The position numbers and the translations under genes are program-made. Below are positions 23,741 to 36,339 of a stretch of DNA of 64,000 bases, one piece after another (the stretch's first letter is position 1; every line of letters begins with the position of its first letter). The DNA is from Sthenelais limicola. Its lineage: Eukaryota; Annelida; Polychaeta; Phyllodocida; Sigalionidae. The notes beneath the pieces were generated by a model. It searched no databases, was not told where the DNA came from, and saw nothing but the letters and a program-made list of their open reading frames with translations. The DNA lies in the NCBI GenBank assembly GCA_942159475.1, contig OW804094.1, positions 46,744,966-46,808,965 on the forward strand, in the 5' to 3' direction.

Positions 23741-26700
23741 AGAGGATTCTATCCTCTTGTCTAATTGCTACATATTATAATATATTGAAATTTTATTCTG
23801 CGTTATAAAACTTTTACAGAACTGGACCAATGCCTCATGTGGACAGAGAGAGTGGTTTTCGGTTTTCTACTGGACATATCCAGTCCTAAAACTGACTGGC
23901 TGTGAATTGAAGTTACAGAAAGCTGTATTCGAATCTGAAAATTGTGCGTTAATTGAAAGACTGCTTTTTTAAGGAGTAAATAAATAGTCAAGGCTAGCCC
24001 ATATGTAATAACATGGAAACATAGGGGATACGAAGATTACGGACGGGTCACGAGGCCACCCCAGGTCACAGTACCAGTTTATACTGTATTATAGCTATGC
24101 TACTAGCAGCGCTAAACACTCCAAAAATGAGAATATTCTGAGGAAAGGTTCCAGTGAGAAAACATTTAATAAATATAATTTTTTTTGCCACTTGTGACTT
24201 ATTTTCCAGAGTAGGTCTATCTTCACAATTTGATGGGAATCAGGGGAAGTCTTAGGCTATTTACTTTCAATATATATGGGTGTATGTTGTGTTTATAACT
24301 GTTTTGAGGAACAAACAGGTCGGAATGGCAAAGGAATACCGAGCAATTATTTGAAATGTTTGGGTCGGGCTATAAATTTATTCTACGGAATGAGTTCGAC
24401 TTTAGACTCATGAGGCCGCCATTACTACTCGAGGTGGTGCTTCTCACAAGTATTTTGTAAATCACTCCTAAGTTACCAATAATTTCTCGTTACTCTTCCA
24501 CTGTCGACTTCAATGTTTGTCGACTGAAATAACCCAAAGGTTTCAACAATAATTAACAGTTTAGGTACATATATCCTTAATCGTCTCTGCCAAGTTCTCT
24601 TAACATTTTCCACCAGAAAACTCGCACTTTCCTTTTATGTGGAATTCAATGACTTAGGAACTTCCCAGATTGACCCACACAACTCTGGTCAGCATTTCTC
24701 TGTGGTTGTTTGGTGGGAATTTCCAGGCAACATACATGTTTTATAGTTCGGTGAATCAAGTGGCACAACGATGACCATTAATAACATTAACATTTATAGA
24801 TACTTATATATTATAATAATTATTATCATTCGGGATATTCGGCAAAAAACAATCGACATCTTGATAGTGAAATTTAAAAAAAAATCTTTTTATTGACAGT
24901 ATTAATAGACATCTCGGTGTCGCCATAGGCGGTCTTCCCACCGTGCTATGGATTTATTAGTGATTGGTTAATGCTGCATTTTAGCAGTAATACACTGAAG
25001 TTAGTGTCAATATGAGGTGTGTGTGTGTGGAGAGAGGAGAGAGGAGAGAGAGAGGAGTGGATCAGGAGGGCGTTGATGTAGATTTAATCTTAATAGTAAG
25101 CAAGATATCATTTAGTTCAGATTTCATTGTCTTCCTGGTTGAGTAAGATTTGATATTTTGTCTTTTTCTTTAATCTAATAGATTTAGGTTTCTGGTATCC
25201 GCATCTAAGGCGTTCCAAGTCCGTGCCATTTGGTATGATAGTGACTTCCTATCCTACTCACATGTCGGGCGGAATGTGGGTATTATTTTTTTTATATTTT
25301 TGATCGGTGAGGTCGCACGTTGCATCGTTTAATTAGGAATGTGGGTATTACTTCCGCGTTCTCTTGTCTTGTCTTGTATAATGCTCCTGTCCGTCTTTGA
25401 CACCTTCTTCTTCCCCATAAAAAAAATACCGATAATGGTCCCGATACCGATCGGGAGGTTCCGATCGCTAATTTCGGAATTTCATTATTTTCAATGTTAC
25501 ATATTGGGCCACTGTGTCGCCATTTCTCTACGGATTAGAATAATCTGAAAACCTCTGTGATGCTGACATGTTCCTGGTTTGTTTGGTGCATAATTCAAAT
25601 TTATAAATTGATTTTCCTGTACGCGCCGATTAAAATATAATATTATATCTTATTTCATATTGTCAGATATTAACCATATATAATACCTTACTGGCAACAA
25701 TTGCAAAAAGAGGTACAAATAATGGCTCTATGATCATAGGACTTTAGGAGTCGAAAAACATATTGGGGGTATTAATGGGGTGTTTAATACAATTTAAATT
25801 TTGAGAGCGGCTGAAATTGATTTTGAGTAACGAGCAGAAGCGTTCGGACATTATAAAAGACATAATTTCGGCGACCGATGGATTCTTTCAGGCCTATCGA
25901 AATGCCTATCGAAATGCTCTCTAACCCCCTTCTCTCTCCTTCGTCTCTGTCTCTCTGTTCGCGATCTCTCTCTCTCTCTCCTTCCTGTCTTTCCCTCGAT
26001 CCTCTCTCTTTCTCTCCCGTCTTCCCTGTGAATGTTACTCGCCACGATTTTGACAATATTTCTCCACTCCAACTATAGATTAACGTCGCCCACCGATGTT
26101 AAACGCTGAAATTCGCGGAGTTTTCTATTCTCAAATTCTACAGCGCCCCCCCCCCGACTCACACACACCAAACGCCTACGCTATAATTGGTCCCAGGATT
26201 TTTTTATTGGAAAAGTATCATTTCAGGTTATGACATTACATCGAGTATGATGCTGTTCTCAGACTTCCTACCTCCCATATATGGCTATCTGACTCTCAAT
26301 TGTTCCACCTAAGTTCAGGTGTCTTGCATTTTGCTTACAATTGTATCTATCCTATCCTTAATCAGATCAATGATGAAACCGGTTCTAATCCGGGGACAAA
26401 GCAATCTATTCTCCCTGCGAAGGGATATGTAATAATTTAGGGTTGAAGTGGAGATCAAATGAATTACATCTTCTGTACTTGTTACCATACACATAGTACA
26501 AGGCTCTATTAAGGCTCTATTCTGAATTTCTTGTATTCTTTCATAGGGGGTTTTAGGACCAAGGTCCGCCATCTTTTCTCTCATATTGGTAGGATGAATC
26601 GTTTAAAGATGTGTAATGAAAGTTTAATATTGAGTAGGCCTAAATAGGGAAAGGTGTTCCTCAATAGTACAGTATAGGCACATATTACATTATGATGAAC

Positions 26701-27987
26701 AATAGAATTACTCAATATCAAAGTTCTTCGTCTCAAGGCATCCTTCCCGCAGGGCAATGAAGAAACACTAACCTATCGATTCCTGGAATTTGGGCATTGA
26801 CTCAATCACCACAACTACAACCTTACCTCATGCTTACTATTGGAACTAGTTTAGTGGGATGACGCTGCAAATGCAACGTCCACAATACTGACATGCAACA
26901 TATGTTAGTTGACCCGTATATATATGTAATACATTTCATTTTCATCAAACGTTCTATCAAATTAGAATACATAACATATGGGTCTCAGACCACCAAAAGG
27001 TTTCCTGTATGGTTTAATGTAGCATGACAGCCTAAATCATGTAATCAGAGCAAAATCCCAACTATTTCAGGCCCTAATTCCACTAGCCCCATCTTATATG
27101 AATTATATATATACATTTTTCAGGGTAGGTTAACCCTAAAAAAATCAAACTAGACTTCTATTTGTTGACATACCGCCATGCTTACAGGTCTGCACTGGCT
27201 AAATCACAACAAAAACAGCCCCATATTCGAAACCCTCTAAAATGTTCAAATCTTCATAAAGATCAGTCTTTTATATTTATATCATGTATTTGCAAATCAC
27301 TCTAGCAACCCTCCTGATTTCTTCCTTGAATCCCCTCTAAGATCCATTTGTAAATTATATGACAAAACCAGATGGCGCCACCAATTGGTGTTCTGTCAAG
27401 AAATTTCCTAGCCAACATTCGTCGACCCTACATTTACTATTGAATTGAGGGTCGACAGTAACTCTCTGTAAAAACGGGGAAGTTCAAAGCTCTCTAGTTT
27501 GTCCAGACAAAATGCTCAAGCAATGCCTATTATAATATGTGTCCTTAAATCTATAACATTTTGTGATGCTTACAGTAAATTCTTGGGAGAAGATGTGCAC
27601 AACAATACAAATCGAGAACTAGTTGGTTTATTATCAGCAAAACCTCTCCATTCTCTTCCGGATATTTTTTTTGTTTTTGAACCACTTTTATTCAGTCTCT
27701 CAACAAAGAACTCTCTCCTAAGGCGAGTGACATCTAGAAAATACAACTCAACCTTTTTCTTGCTCACATGTTATCAAAACTGACTTCCTACTCTTTATTT
27801 TCCCTATTGGGCTATTTATAAAAATAATCTCTCTCTATGGTTACATATGAAAAAAAAGCTCTGTGCTAAAGGTACACAACATTTTCCTGCTCGCACTAAA
27901 CAAGAGCGTACAAAAAATACAAGGACTACACAAATGCGTACAAAAATAGAGGGACACTATATCTCATGTAGTTGGTATCTGTTTCAG
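23741..27987. other. Gene-poor interval with simple repeats
   Basis: Contains GT/GA-rich tracts near 25018-25060 and a CT-rich tract near 25960-26020. One 90-codon minus-strand frame (26315-26584) has no recognisable motif. No gene is supported. Confidence 0.5.
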
Positions 27988-28636
27988 TTATACCCGCAAA
28001 CTGGAGAGGTCGGCGAACAATTTCCTCCAGGCCTCCCTGACATCTCTGGGGACATTGAGGACTTTGTTTTGGTACAGCACCGTCCTATTCCTAGCAATTA
28101 GATCGGCAATTACTATTTTAAATGCTAAGAAGCCTTGGTGGAACAACTTTTGCCTGTGAATTATTGCTTTAACCTGGAGGATAATCCAGTTTACTATTTT
28201 TTCGCTGGTACCACGATTTTCAATCCCGAAAATGATGTCAACAGGTTTCACCGCAACTATACCTTTGTCAAATACAAATATTTGATTACCACTCCTAGTG
28301 GCTCGTAGGTGATTCATATCACATATCATCTTTAAGACCTCCTGCCATAGTTCTTTGGTCCTCTTACAGTGTACAAAAAAGTGTTCAATACTATCTGTTG
28401 CGCTACAATAGGAGCATTTTTTGTTCTCAACAATATCCATATTACTTAGGACTTCATTGCATGTCACTGTTCTATGTATGATCCTGTATTGTAGTGTTTG
28501 GAGTCTAGTCTCTCTAGTGACCACATATGGATGTCTAAATATTTTCTTCCATTCGAAGTTCACAATTTCGCACTCACTTAGGCCTAGGATATTTCTCCAC
28601 GCATACAGTTTCTCGATTTTTGGCTCCCTTTTTGGC
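27988..28636 (-). pseudogene. L1/Tx1-type LINE 3' fragment, RT zinc-binding C-terminus
   Basis: The frame is open on the minus strand from a stop at about 28637-28639 down to 27988. It begins around PKIEKLYAWRN and carries LQYRIIHRTVTCNEVL followed by a Cys/His cluster, C-x2-C-x7-H-x4-C (CSYCSATDSIEHFFVHC). This is typical of the zinc-binding domain after the reverse transcriptase in L1/Tx1-like LINEs. No RT or endonuclease was seen next to it, so this is a severely 5'-truncated remnant. There is no sign that it is a host gene. Confidence 0.7.
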
Positions 28637-29419
28637 TAACTTCCAACTCTTATTTTGAGGTTCTACATTTCCTCCTCCCTACCTCTTTGCCTCATGCCTT
28701 TTTGTTCCGTCCAGTGGTTTTCCAGAGAGAAGGGTTCACTCTGTTTCAGGTCTGAAGATGACATTGATCATCCAGTGTTCCAGTTGTGGTTTTGGGTTCA
28801 GGTTTGCCTGCCTCCAGCTGTTTGACATGCTCCTCCTCATCTGTTCTGGCTAAATAGGTACAAAACTAAACTAAAAGAAATGTTTGCCCACCACCCCACC
28901 CCCCAATCCATTTAGACAGAAAACTGGTGCTAGATTACCAGAGGAAGAACTTGGGATTTTATTATGAGCTTATATACTTAGTTGGTTACACATAGATCGG
29001 TCTGACTGGCTCATCCTGGCTTGACCAATTGATTGTCTTGATATATCCAGGATCCAATCCACAACAGGTTGACATAAACTATAAATGAGGACGAGGCAAG
29101 AATCCACAGTTACTTCTGCCTTATATCCAATTCCCACTGGCTGAATATTTCCCTCCCGCTTTAATCAGACCCCCTGGCCTGCGGGTCATCCTCAAATCCC
29201 TAAGGAAAGCGATCATATCTTTTCAACCTGTTGTAAATGGACAATCTGATGATGCATATGTTAGTCGGTTGGTTGTCATAGAGACGGGCGTGTTTGGGGC
29301 CCGGTTTTACCTGAACACGACAGTTCAAGTGCATAAACTCTTTGTTTGTAGTTGAATTTCTAAAGTAATGATAATTATAATAGATACATAACTTTTGCTA
29401 ATGTGTATCACTCTTCATA

Positions 29420-29630
29420 TGATTTAACTAATCGCTCTCTACTTCTATTTTCCAGGAACAATCTGGTGCCATGTAATGGCCGGTTCTCACTTCAATCTTC
29501 AAGCATATGTTTGGTTTCTTTTCTGTCTGATATGATATTATCTAATCTCTCTCTTCTTTTATTTTCCAGGAACAATGTCCCGCCGCGAAACATCCCGTTT
29601 TCACTCCAATCTTCAAGCATGATTGGTTTA
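29420..29630. repeat. Diverged tandem duplication, about 100-bp unit
   Basis: Two adjacent segments share the order CTAAT(C)..CTCTC..CTTCTATTTTCCAGGAACAAT...TCTCACTTCAATCTTCAAGCAT with scattered differences. Both contain a splice-acceptor-like TTTTCCAG followed by GAACAAT, but neither opens a convincing exon. Confidence 0.6.
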
Positions 29631-30375
29631 TGTAGGGTAGTCGAATTTTAAAAGTAAATTAATAGACTGTAGGGTAATCAAATTTTGAAAGTAAATTGAT
29701 ACATGTATACATCACTCTTACTATGTCACTGTACTAATGACGCTCTGCTGATATTTCCATGTCTACAGCAGAAGCATCGACTCCTGGCTACAAGCAAGTG
29801 TTCCCGTTGGCCGGGTGGCCAATACATGAGAGGAATATGATCCTCTCTAGTCAAAGGTGTGTTACATTTTTTTCGTCAATTCTATCCAGTCACATTGATG
29901 TTTGTTAATTTACAAAGATATGTCTTTCATCATATCTAAATTAGATTTAGACATTGAAACCTTTTCTCACGCCATTTACATTACACTGTCTGCTCCACTG
30001 TCGCAATGGGTGCCCTCTGGGAGGGTTAGAGATAGAGTTAGATTAGTGTCTGGTGCTGCGTTTTGCAGCTGAAGTGGTGTTTTTGCGTTCAATTGCGTGA
30101 TAGGACTCCTACTTCGTTGTCAAACGGTCTCCTTCTCCTCCTCCAATAATCCTTCTATAGTCCTTCTATAGTCCTTCTGTTATGTACCATACTAAAAGTT
30201 TAGAGTTGGCAAGTGGTTTCTTCCTCCTCCTCTCTCTCTTTCTCTTGTTCCTCCTCTTGCTCCTCTTTTCAGGATTGCGTGATTGGACGCCTACTGCGTT
30301 GCTATAGGCAAATTGCCTTGGAAAACGTTTTTTTAAAAATGGTTTCTCGGCCCTGGAAAATAGATATTTTTCCCG

Positions 30376-30408
<33 letters not shown>

Positions 30409-32720
30409 CTCCCGCTCCCCGCTCCTAATGATAGGACGCATACTGCGCTCGCTCTCTCCCATACCATGAGCTTTGCCTTAAGAAATCCTTCCTGTCCTCT
30501 CTCACAGTTCAAACCTGGGACCCTTCCTTCAGCAGACCAGCGCCTATACCCGCTCAGCCATCCGTCTCAGTTGAAACACCATATAGAGCCTATGTTATCT
30601 CTTTAGGCTGAGCATATCAAGAAATAAATATGTGTTTTCCCTTCTTGCTGAAAAATATCTACTTTTATGTACTGGAAAATATAGTGATCTGTTTGACTGA
30701 TAAATACATTGTTTTCTTTCAGATATTAGTAGACAGTATGCCCAGCCGTTTCTTGCTAGCTGCGGACAGGTGGATACTGTGTAGTGAACTCCCAAGTCCT
30801 GCCCACAGGCCCTGGTACCATGGATTTGTTCCAAAAGTATGCTATAAATTTAATTATCTACAGGAGTTTGATGCCATTTAAACTGTAAGTGACATGGGGT
30901 GGGTGCATAATTACCTGCAACTCAGTAATTAATTGTAAGCATCAAATATGAGGGTGTGTATACCGATTCAAATATACCAAAAAAATAATTTTTGTAATTC
31001 TTGCAACTAACTCTATTCCAACTCTTATTTCCAAAATATTTGCAAATCCAGTTACTGCAGTTTCAAAATGAAACCATGTCAGGCCTAATTTGCTGTGGTC
31101 CCCTCGCATTGGCCAATCATAATTAAAAACAATCCAGGAAAGATAGAAACATTTAGAAGTAAGTTTGAGAACACCTGGCATACATTTTATTAAATTCTTG
31201 TTATATTTTACATAAATCCCAACCTTCATTCTCAGTGATCTTAGCCACTTTAACAAACCAACCTGAGATGTACAAATGTTGTATACCTCATACAATGGTT
31301 TCTGATTTTATCACAAGCGCTGGGTAGATAGTGTCAAGTATTCAAGTGATAACTATGTCCCTTGTTAATGATGTTTAATTCATGACCTGGCCTTATTTAT
31401 AGGATGCTTTCCAGGGCTTCTGGAAACAAATCAACTAATCATGGAGGAGCTGCAGGCATCCAAGAACACTTGTTTGGACTTGGTCAGAGTTTGATCAGCG
31501 ATGGCAATATACAGGAATATACTCATATGAACCTACTTGGCATGTCCATATGAGTAGAGAAACTGGGCAATCAGGACTTACCAGCCTTGAATCCTGAGGA
31601 CGTATGACAACTATTTCATCAGAAAGACCTGTTAAGTAATACCACTGCCCAATGGCACAGGATCCCAACTTCACCAGCTCAGGATCAGACAGTACCAATA
31701 CACCAGGGAGCTGTACAGTGGTCGTCTCATCCATGAGCAGAAGCTAACCTAATCAAGGCCTCAACCTAAGATGACCACCACCTAAATATGTGAAACTTAA
31801 AGTAAGAGTACTAAAACATGACAATTACCTGGAGAAATTGGATATATGGATCCCAGACAACTACCATGTTCCCAGAAAATACACCTTAAATAGGAAAATC
31901 TTGCTATAGACTGGCAATTCAAGAAATTAACTCTGAACCATGCATTATTTTAATACTATTGTTTCCTTATGGTGGCGTTTAAACAGGTTTTTGTATGAGA
32001 AATTGACAATCCTAAGAGTGATTTTGGTTTTAAATAATATTACTGTATGATCTGGTACAAGCTTTAAAAATGATGTTATCCGTAGGTTAACCTCAATTTT
32101 CTGTTCAATCATAGATGGACGATATTGCATTACATTTTTGTTCAATATGGGCAGGTGAGGGATTCTATATAACGCTGTAATGATATGTAATTTCACAGTC
32201 AGTATTTTACGCGTTTTTGGCGTCAGGTTTGTAACCTCATATTAAGGATATTCATACGGTATTCAATGCCAGGTATATATTGACATTTTATGTCATTATG
32301 GGCGTCAATTCAGGGCGTGTTTATGCCAGAAAACAGAGGAGACTTTTCTAATTAATTTTTGGTGTTTTTATGCACATGATTAGACATGTTTTCTGAGACT
32401 AGTTGGACAAAATTTATGCATCATATTTGGGTCAAAAATAGGTTAACACCACGCAGGTTTTAGGACTATAGGACAAATTTTGGGTGTTTCAAATTGGGTA
32501 TTATGCCAAGTATTTTTACACTCAAAATTGGTATGTTAAGGGTTGTCCAGGCGATCTAGGAAATGACATGACTAAATGGAATACATATACATGTAAAGTC
32601 GTGCTGTACTGCTCGATTCAGGAAATTAATTAATTTATTAATTTTATCCACCATCTTAGTCACTTTTCACTAAGTCATCCTAGCTTAGTCATCCTAAACT
32701 ATTCCAAATCTGTTACTCGA

Positions 32721-32722
<2 letters not shown>

Positions 32723-32792
<70 letters not shown>
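32723..32792. repeat. (AT)n microsatellite, about 70 bp
   Basis: Uninterrupted AT dinucleotides. They are followed at once by ATGACAATTAAAAACATC and a CTTAT pentamer run at about 32807-32821, resembling a retroelement 3' tail. Confidence 0.95.
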
Positions 32793-32794
<2 letters not shown>

Positions 32795-33034
32795 CAATTA
32801 AAAACATCTTATCTTATCTTATAATAAAGATCTTTGTGAATAGATGTGCATTCTGAGACGTTTTTTTATGTTAAAATCTATTTTTGAAAGCTAATTATTT
32901 CATGATTTCAAAATATGGCATTTCTGGATCACCTTTCTAAAACTTTATCATAATTATATTATATACCTGCATCACTTTATTACAATTATATTATATGCCT
33001 GCATCCCCGAATAAGAATATATAGTGAGGATAAA

Positions 33035-33199
33035 AGGGTTTTACATGGGTCTACTGTAATTCCAAGCAGGGTTTTATATGGGTCTACTGTAATTCCAAGC
33101 AGGGTTTTACATGGATCTACTGTAATTTCAAGCAGGGTTTTACATGGGTCTACTGTAATTTCAAGCAGGGTTTTACTGTAATTTTAAGCATGTTTTTAC
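33035..33199. repeat. 33-bp minisatellite, four full copies plus degenerate copies
   Basis: Unit starts at 33035, 33068, 33101, 33134 and 33167, each beginning AGGGTTTTACATGG. The last copies are shortened. Similar TACATGG...CTACTGTAATTTTAC words continue to about 33350 without regular period. Confidence 0.9.
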
Positions 33200-34241
33200 A
33201 TGGGGTTAGCTGATAATTACATGGGAACAGGACACTAAAGCTATGTGGCACTACGTTAATTTTACATGGGGCTACTGTAATTTTACATGGGCACTTAATT
33301 TTACGTAGAACTACCAGCATCCAAAAACGCTGATGTTCCCATGTAATTTTACACTGATTCGACTGACTGCTCACTTACAGTGTACTCATCAAAAGAATGA
33401 TGTTGGTCTTCATTTCACCACTCGGTGACGTTTTGAAGCGAAAATAAGGTTCGTAAGTGTAGTCTTAAAGTACAACAGTTGAAGTGGGGAATAACTAAAT
33501 TCAGCAGTTTATTTACTCAGCCCAATGAAGAAGAAAACGATTTGCTTGGATTCATTTGACTGACTTTCGAACTTTGGACTGACTGAACAACTAAGATAGT
33601 TCCCAAAAATATTAGTTTTCATTATCAGATTATTTAGACGAAGATACGTACCCGGCTTACCTTGTTCCCTGAGGTATAGATAATAATCAGTCCATACCAA
33701 GCTAGTGTCACTGGTGAAGATAATATCTACGACTGTAAAGCTGAACCTTGTTATATTCTGTCCTTTTGATGAATTAAATATGGGGTTTGGTACACGCGTT
33801 CGGCAAAGGATGGTAATGGTTTTTGAATGTTGCCTGAGGCTAACTACGAGCAAACTGATGAAGTACTGTTGCTGGTATAAATTGATTGCCGGAACTATTG
33901 CCAATTCTTCTATGCTTATTACTGTATGGAATTATGATAGATAAATTGGTAATTTAGTTGCCGCGAAGAAAACGTACCAATTCTATTTTTTCGTCAATAT
34001 CTTCCAAATAATATATTATTGTAGTACTGTGGGTATCACAGGTACTTTATATTGCTACATTGGTTATGAATTACAGTCTATTCCACCAGGGGTTTGCAGT
34101 ACAGTGCTTTATACTCCTATATGGACAACCAGATGTCCTTCTTTTTGCACTGCAGCCTTATATTTGTGATAACTTCTGTATTGTACAGAACAATACTAAG
34201 TATTATATAGGCATTGTCTCAAAAAAGGATTGCCATTTCAT

Positions 34242-36303
34242 GTTGAATTGAATTGAATTGAAAAATCTTTTATTTGTCATAAGTATCATAAACAGGTACA
34301 ATTTAAATGGAAAAATGACAAATTGGTCGACAGACTTCTGGGATAGTCCCAGTTCTTCCAGTCGTTACCATTATTTTTGGAAGAGTATAAAGACAACTAT
34401 ACTAGAGGTAATAAATGGCAAGTTTGCGTATAAAACAAGAGTAAATATGTAATTTGTTCCACATTAATTAAGTACATAATTAAGTGTGTTAACATTTAAA
34501 GCTATATTAAGAGTAAAATATACGATCTGCTATGTCTTTTCCATACGATATAGTAGGAGTTAGGTACATAGTATGGCAAATTATGAAGTTATGATATAAA
34601 ACAATATCATATTAGAATAAAAATGAGATTTTTACAGTCTTTCGACATGTCGTTATATTCGATATAATAATTTATATTGAAGTTAGCTGGTTATTTTTAC
34701 TCTAACCAGTCAGTGAACACAACCTCTATAGCCTGTCGGATATACTTTCCTGAGGCTTTACATCATGTTTATTATAGTTTTCTAACTACTGAAAACTGGT
34801 TAAAATGATATAAGAAGAGAATAAAATAATAATGTGCATGCATTTGTTTTCTAATTACTGAAAACTTGTAAAATAGTGATCTAATAACATAGACAGATAA
34901 TTAATTAAGTGAGATTCTGATCAACACATATGTAGATGTGGATTTTTGTGAGGCTCCACTTTTTTTCTTTTTAAACAACTTTATTCAATATATCAACAAA
35001 ACTTGTTCTCTCGATTTGTGAGGCTCCACACTCTCGGTCCTATTATTCTTATATAGTATTTCTATTTGTTTTTTGAAGCCTTTTTTCGAATCAATTGATT
35101 GGATATTTGTTTCTAGTGAATTCCAGGCTTGTTTTGCTCTATATGAAAAGCAGTTTTGATATAGGGTTGATTTTGGGTGATTTATTATGAATTTTTTCCT
35201 GTTTTTGGCATGACTTCTAGTAGGTAATTTTCGACAGTCTAAATTTGAGATATTTTGGGCCATGTAATAGGCACTTTCAAGAGTGTGGATCTCTCTTCTC
35301 ACTTCGTTTGACAATATATTCATATCTCTCATCTGCTGAGTTACATTTGTTCTTTTGTTTAGGTTTAGAACAGACCTCACAGCAGAATTTAGAAGAGAGT
35401 CTATTCGTTTTAGCAGCTGCTTATTTGTAGAACAATAAAATATATCTCCCTGATCTATATTAGGGATAATTAACATTTTTACAATATTTCTTTTTTCTTT
35501 TTTGGGTAACATGTACCTAGCATTAGACAGCAATTTAACTTTCCACTTGAGCTTATCTATAAGCTTCTTAGTGTGTGACTTAAATGACAGTTGGTCGTCA
35601 ATTATGAGACCCAAGTATGTATATTTGCATACTTGAGCCAGTGTTTCAGAGCCCAGAGTTAGAGTATTATTATTAGTTTGGGTATTTTTAGAATTTCTTT
35701 CTTTCTTTTTGAAGGTGATATATTGAGTTTTCGTCACGTTCATTGATATTTTATTTATTTTACACCAAGTGTCTATCAAGTCCAGATCTTGTTGTAATTT
35801 TTCGAATATTTGGGATTCATTTTTGCTGCTATAAAAAAGAACAGTATCATCTGCGTAATGTTGTATTATTGAATTTTGTACCACTTGGTGTAAATCATTG
35901 ATGTATATGGAGAAGAGGATCGGGCCTAATATAGTTCCTTGAGGTACGCCGAATGAGAGGTAACCCTGGGGAGAGATGAAACCATTGGCTCGTACAGACT
36001 CCTCACGATTTGACAAATAATTTTCGAACCATTTATTTTCATTTTCTTGTATCCCTAATTTATGTAATTTTGCTAATAATTTGTTGTGATGTACGGTATC
36101 AAAAGCTTTTTTGAAGTCTAAAAATACAGCTGTAGTTAACTTATTATCATTTAAATTATTATAAACCATTTCCAAGAGGTCAATATGGGCTTGGGTAACT
36201 GAGTGTTCCTGTCTAAATCCATATTGTTTTTGATAGTATAGATCGTTTTCTTCTAGATAAGATGTGAGTTGATTCTGAATAACCTTTTCTAATATTTTGT
36301 TGT
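34242..36303 (-). mobile_element. 5'-truncated Jockey/CR1-like LINE with pentanucleotide 3' tail
   Basis: The minus-strand coding part runs from about 36303 to 34985, followed by a 740-base 3' UTR. It ends in AATAAAAG and a (TTCAA)n tail, seen on the plus strand as the TTGAA repeats at about 34242-34261. The 5' break falls inside the reverse transcriptase. It lies immediately downstream of the 3' end of the next LINE, also on the minus strand. Confidence 0.8.
34985..36303 (-). pseudogene. LINE reverse transcriptase, C-terminal part, uninterrupted
   Basis: The frame is continuous from NKILEKVI at the break (about 36303), with no true start codon. It passes through FGFRQEHSV-type finger residues, AVFLDFKKAFDTVHHNKLL (RT motif A), FGVPQGTILGPILF (motif B) and QHYADDTVLFY (motif C with catalytic DD). 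It ends with a typical LINE C-terminus (SYRAKQAWNSLE). The upstream endonuclease and N-terminal RT are missing. No internal stop was seen in the remaining 440 or so codons, suggesting a fairly young insertion. Confidence 0.85.
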
Positions 36304-36339
36304 GTATCTACACTCTGTTAAACTGTATACTTGTGACAC

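Larger units (their letters stand above)
28640..34241. other. Gene-poor interval with repeats
   Basis: No supportable gene. It holds a diverged direct duplication (about 29420-29630), a TC microsatellite (about 30375-30409), an AT microsatellite (32723-32792) followed by a TTATC-type tail, and the 33-bp minisatellite (33035-33199). A few exon-like islands near 29769 and 30721 were examined but not accepted. Confidence 0.5.

Noticed and set aside
25784..26078. Arg/Glu/Ser-rich frames on both strands
   Set aside because: Translations of the CT/GA-rich simple repeat, not genes.
26315..26584. 90-codon minus-strand frame
   Set aside because: No motif, no flanking splice or promoter context, isolated in repeat-rich DNA.
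29769..29858. Exon-like island (acceptor TCTACAG, open about 30 codons, donor-like AAAGGTGTGT)
   Set aside because: Short, no recognisable protein family, and no partner exon with fitting phase; chance openness over 30 codons is common.
30166..30462. Arg/Glu-rich frame
   Set aside because: Again produced by a TC microsatellite.
30721..30881. Possible exon after TTTCTTTCAG at 30721
   Set aside because: Frame is open but there is no donor at a sensible place and no known motif.
33035..33199. Regular repeats as a CRISPR array
   Set aside because: Head-to-tail minisatellite without unique spacers, in a eukaryotic genome.
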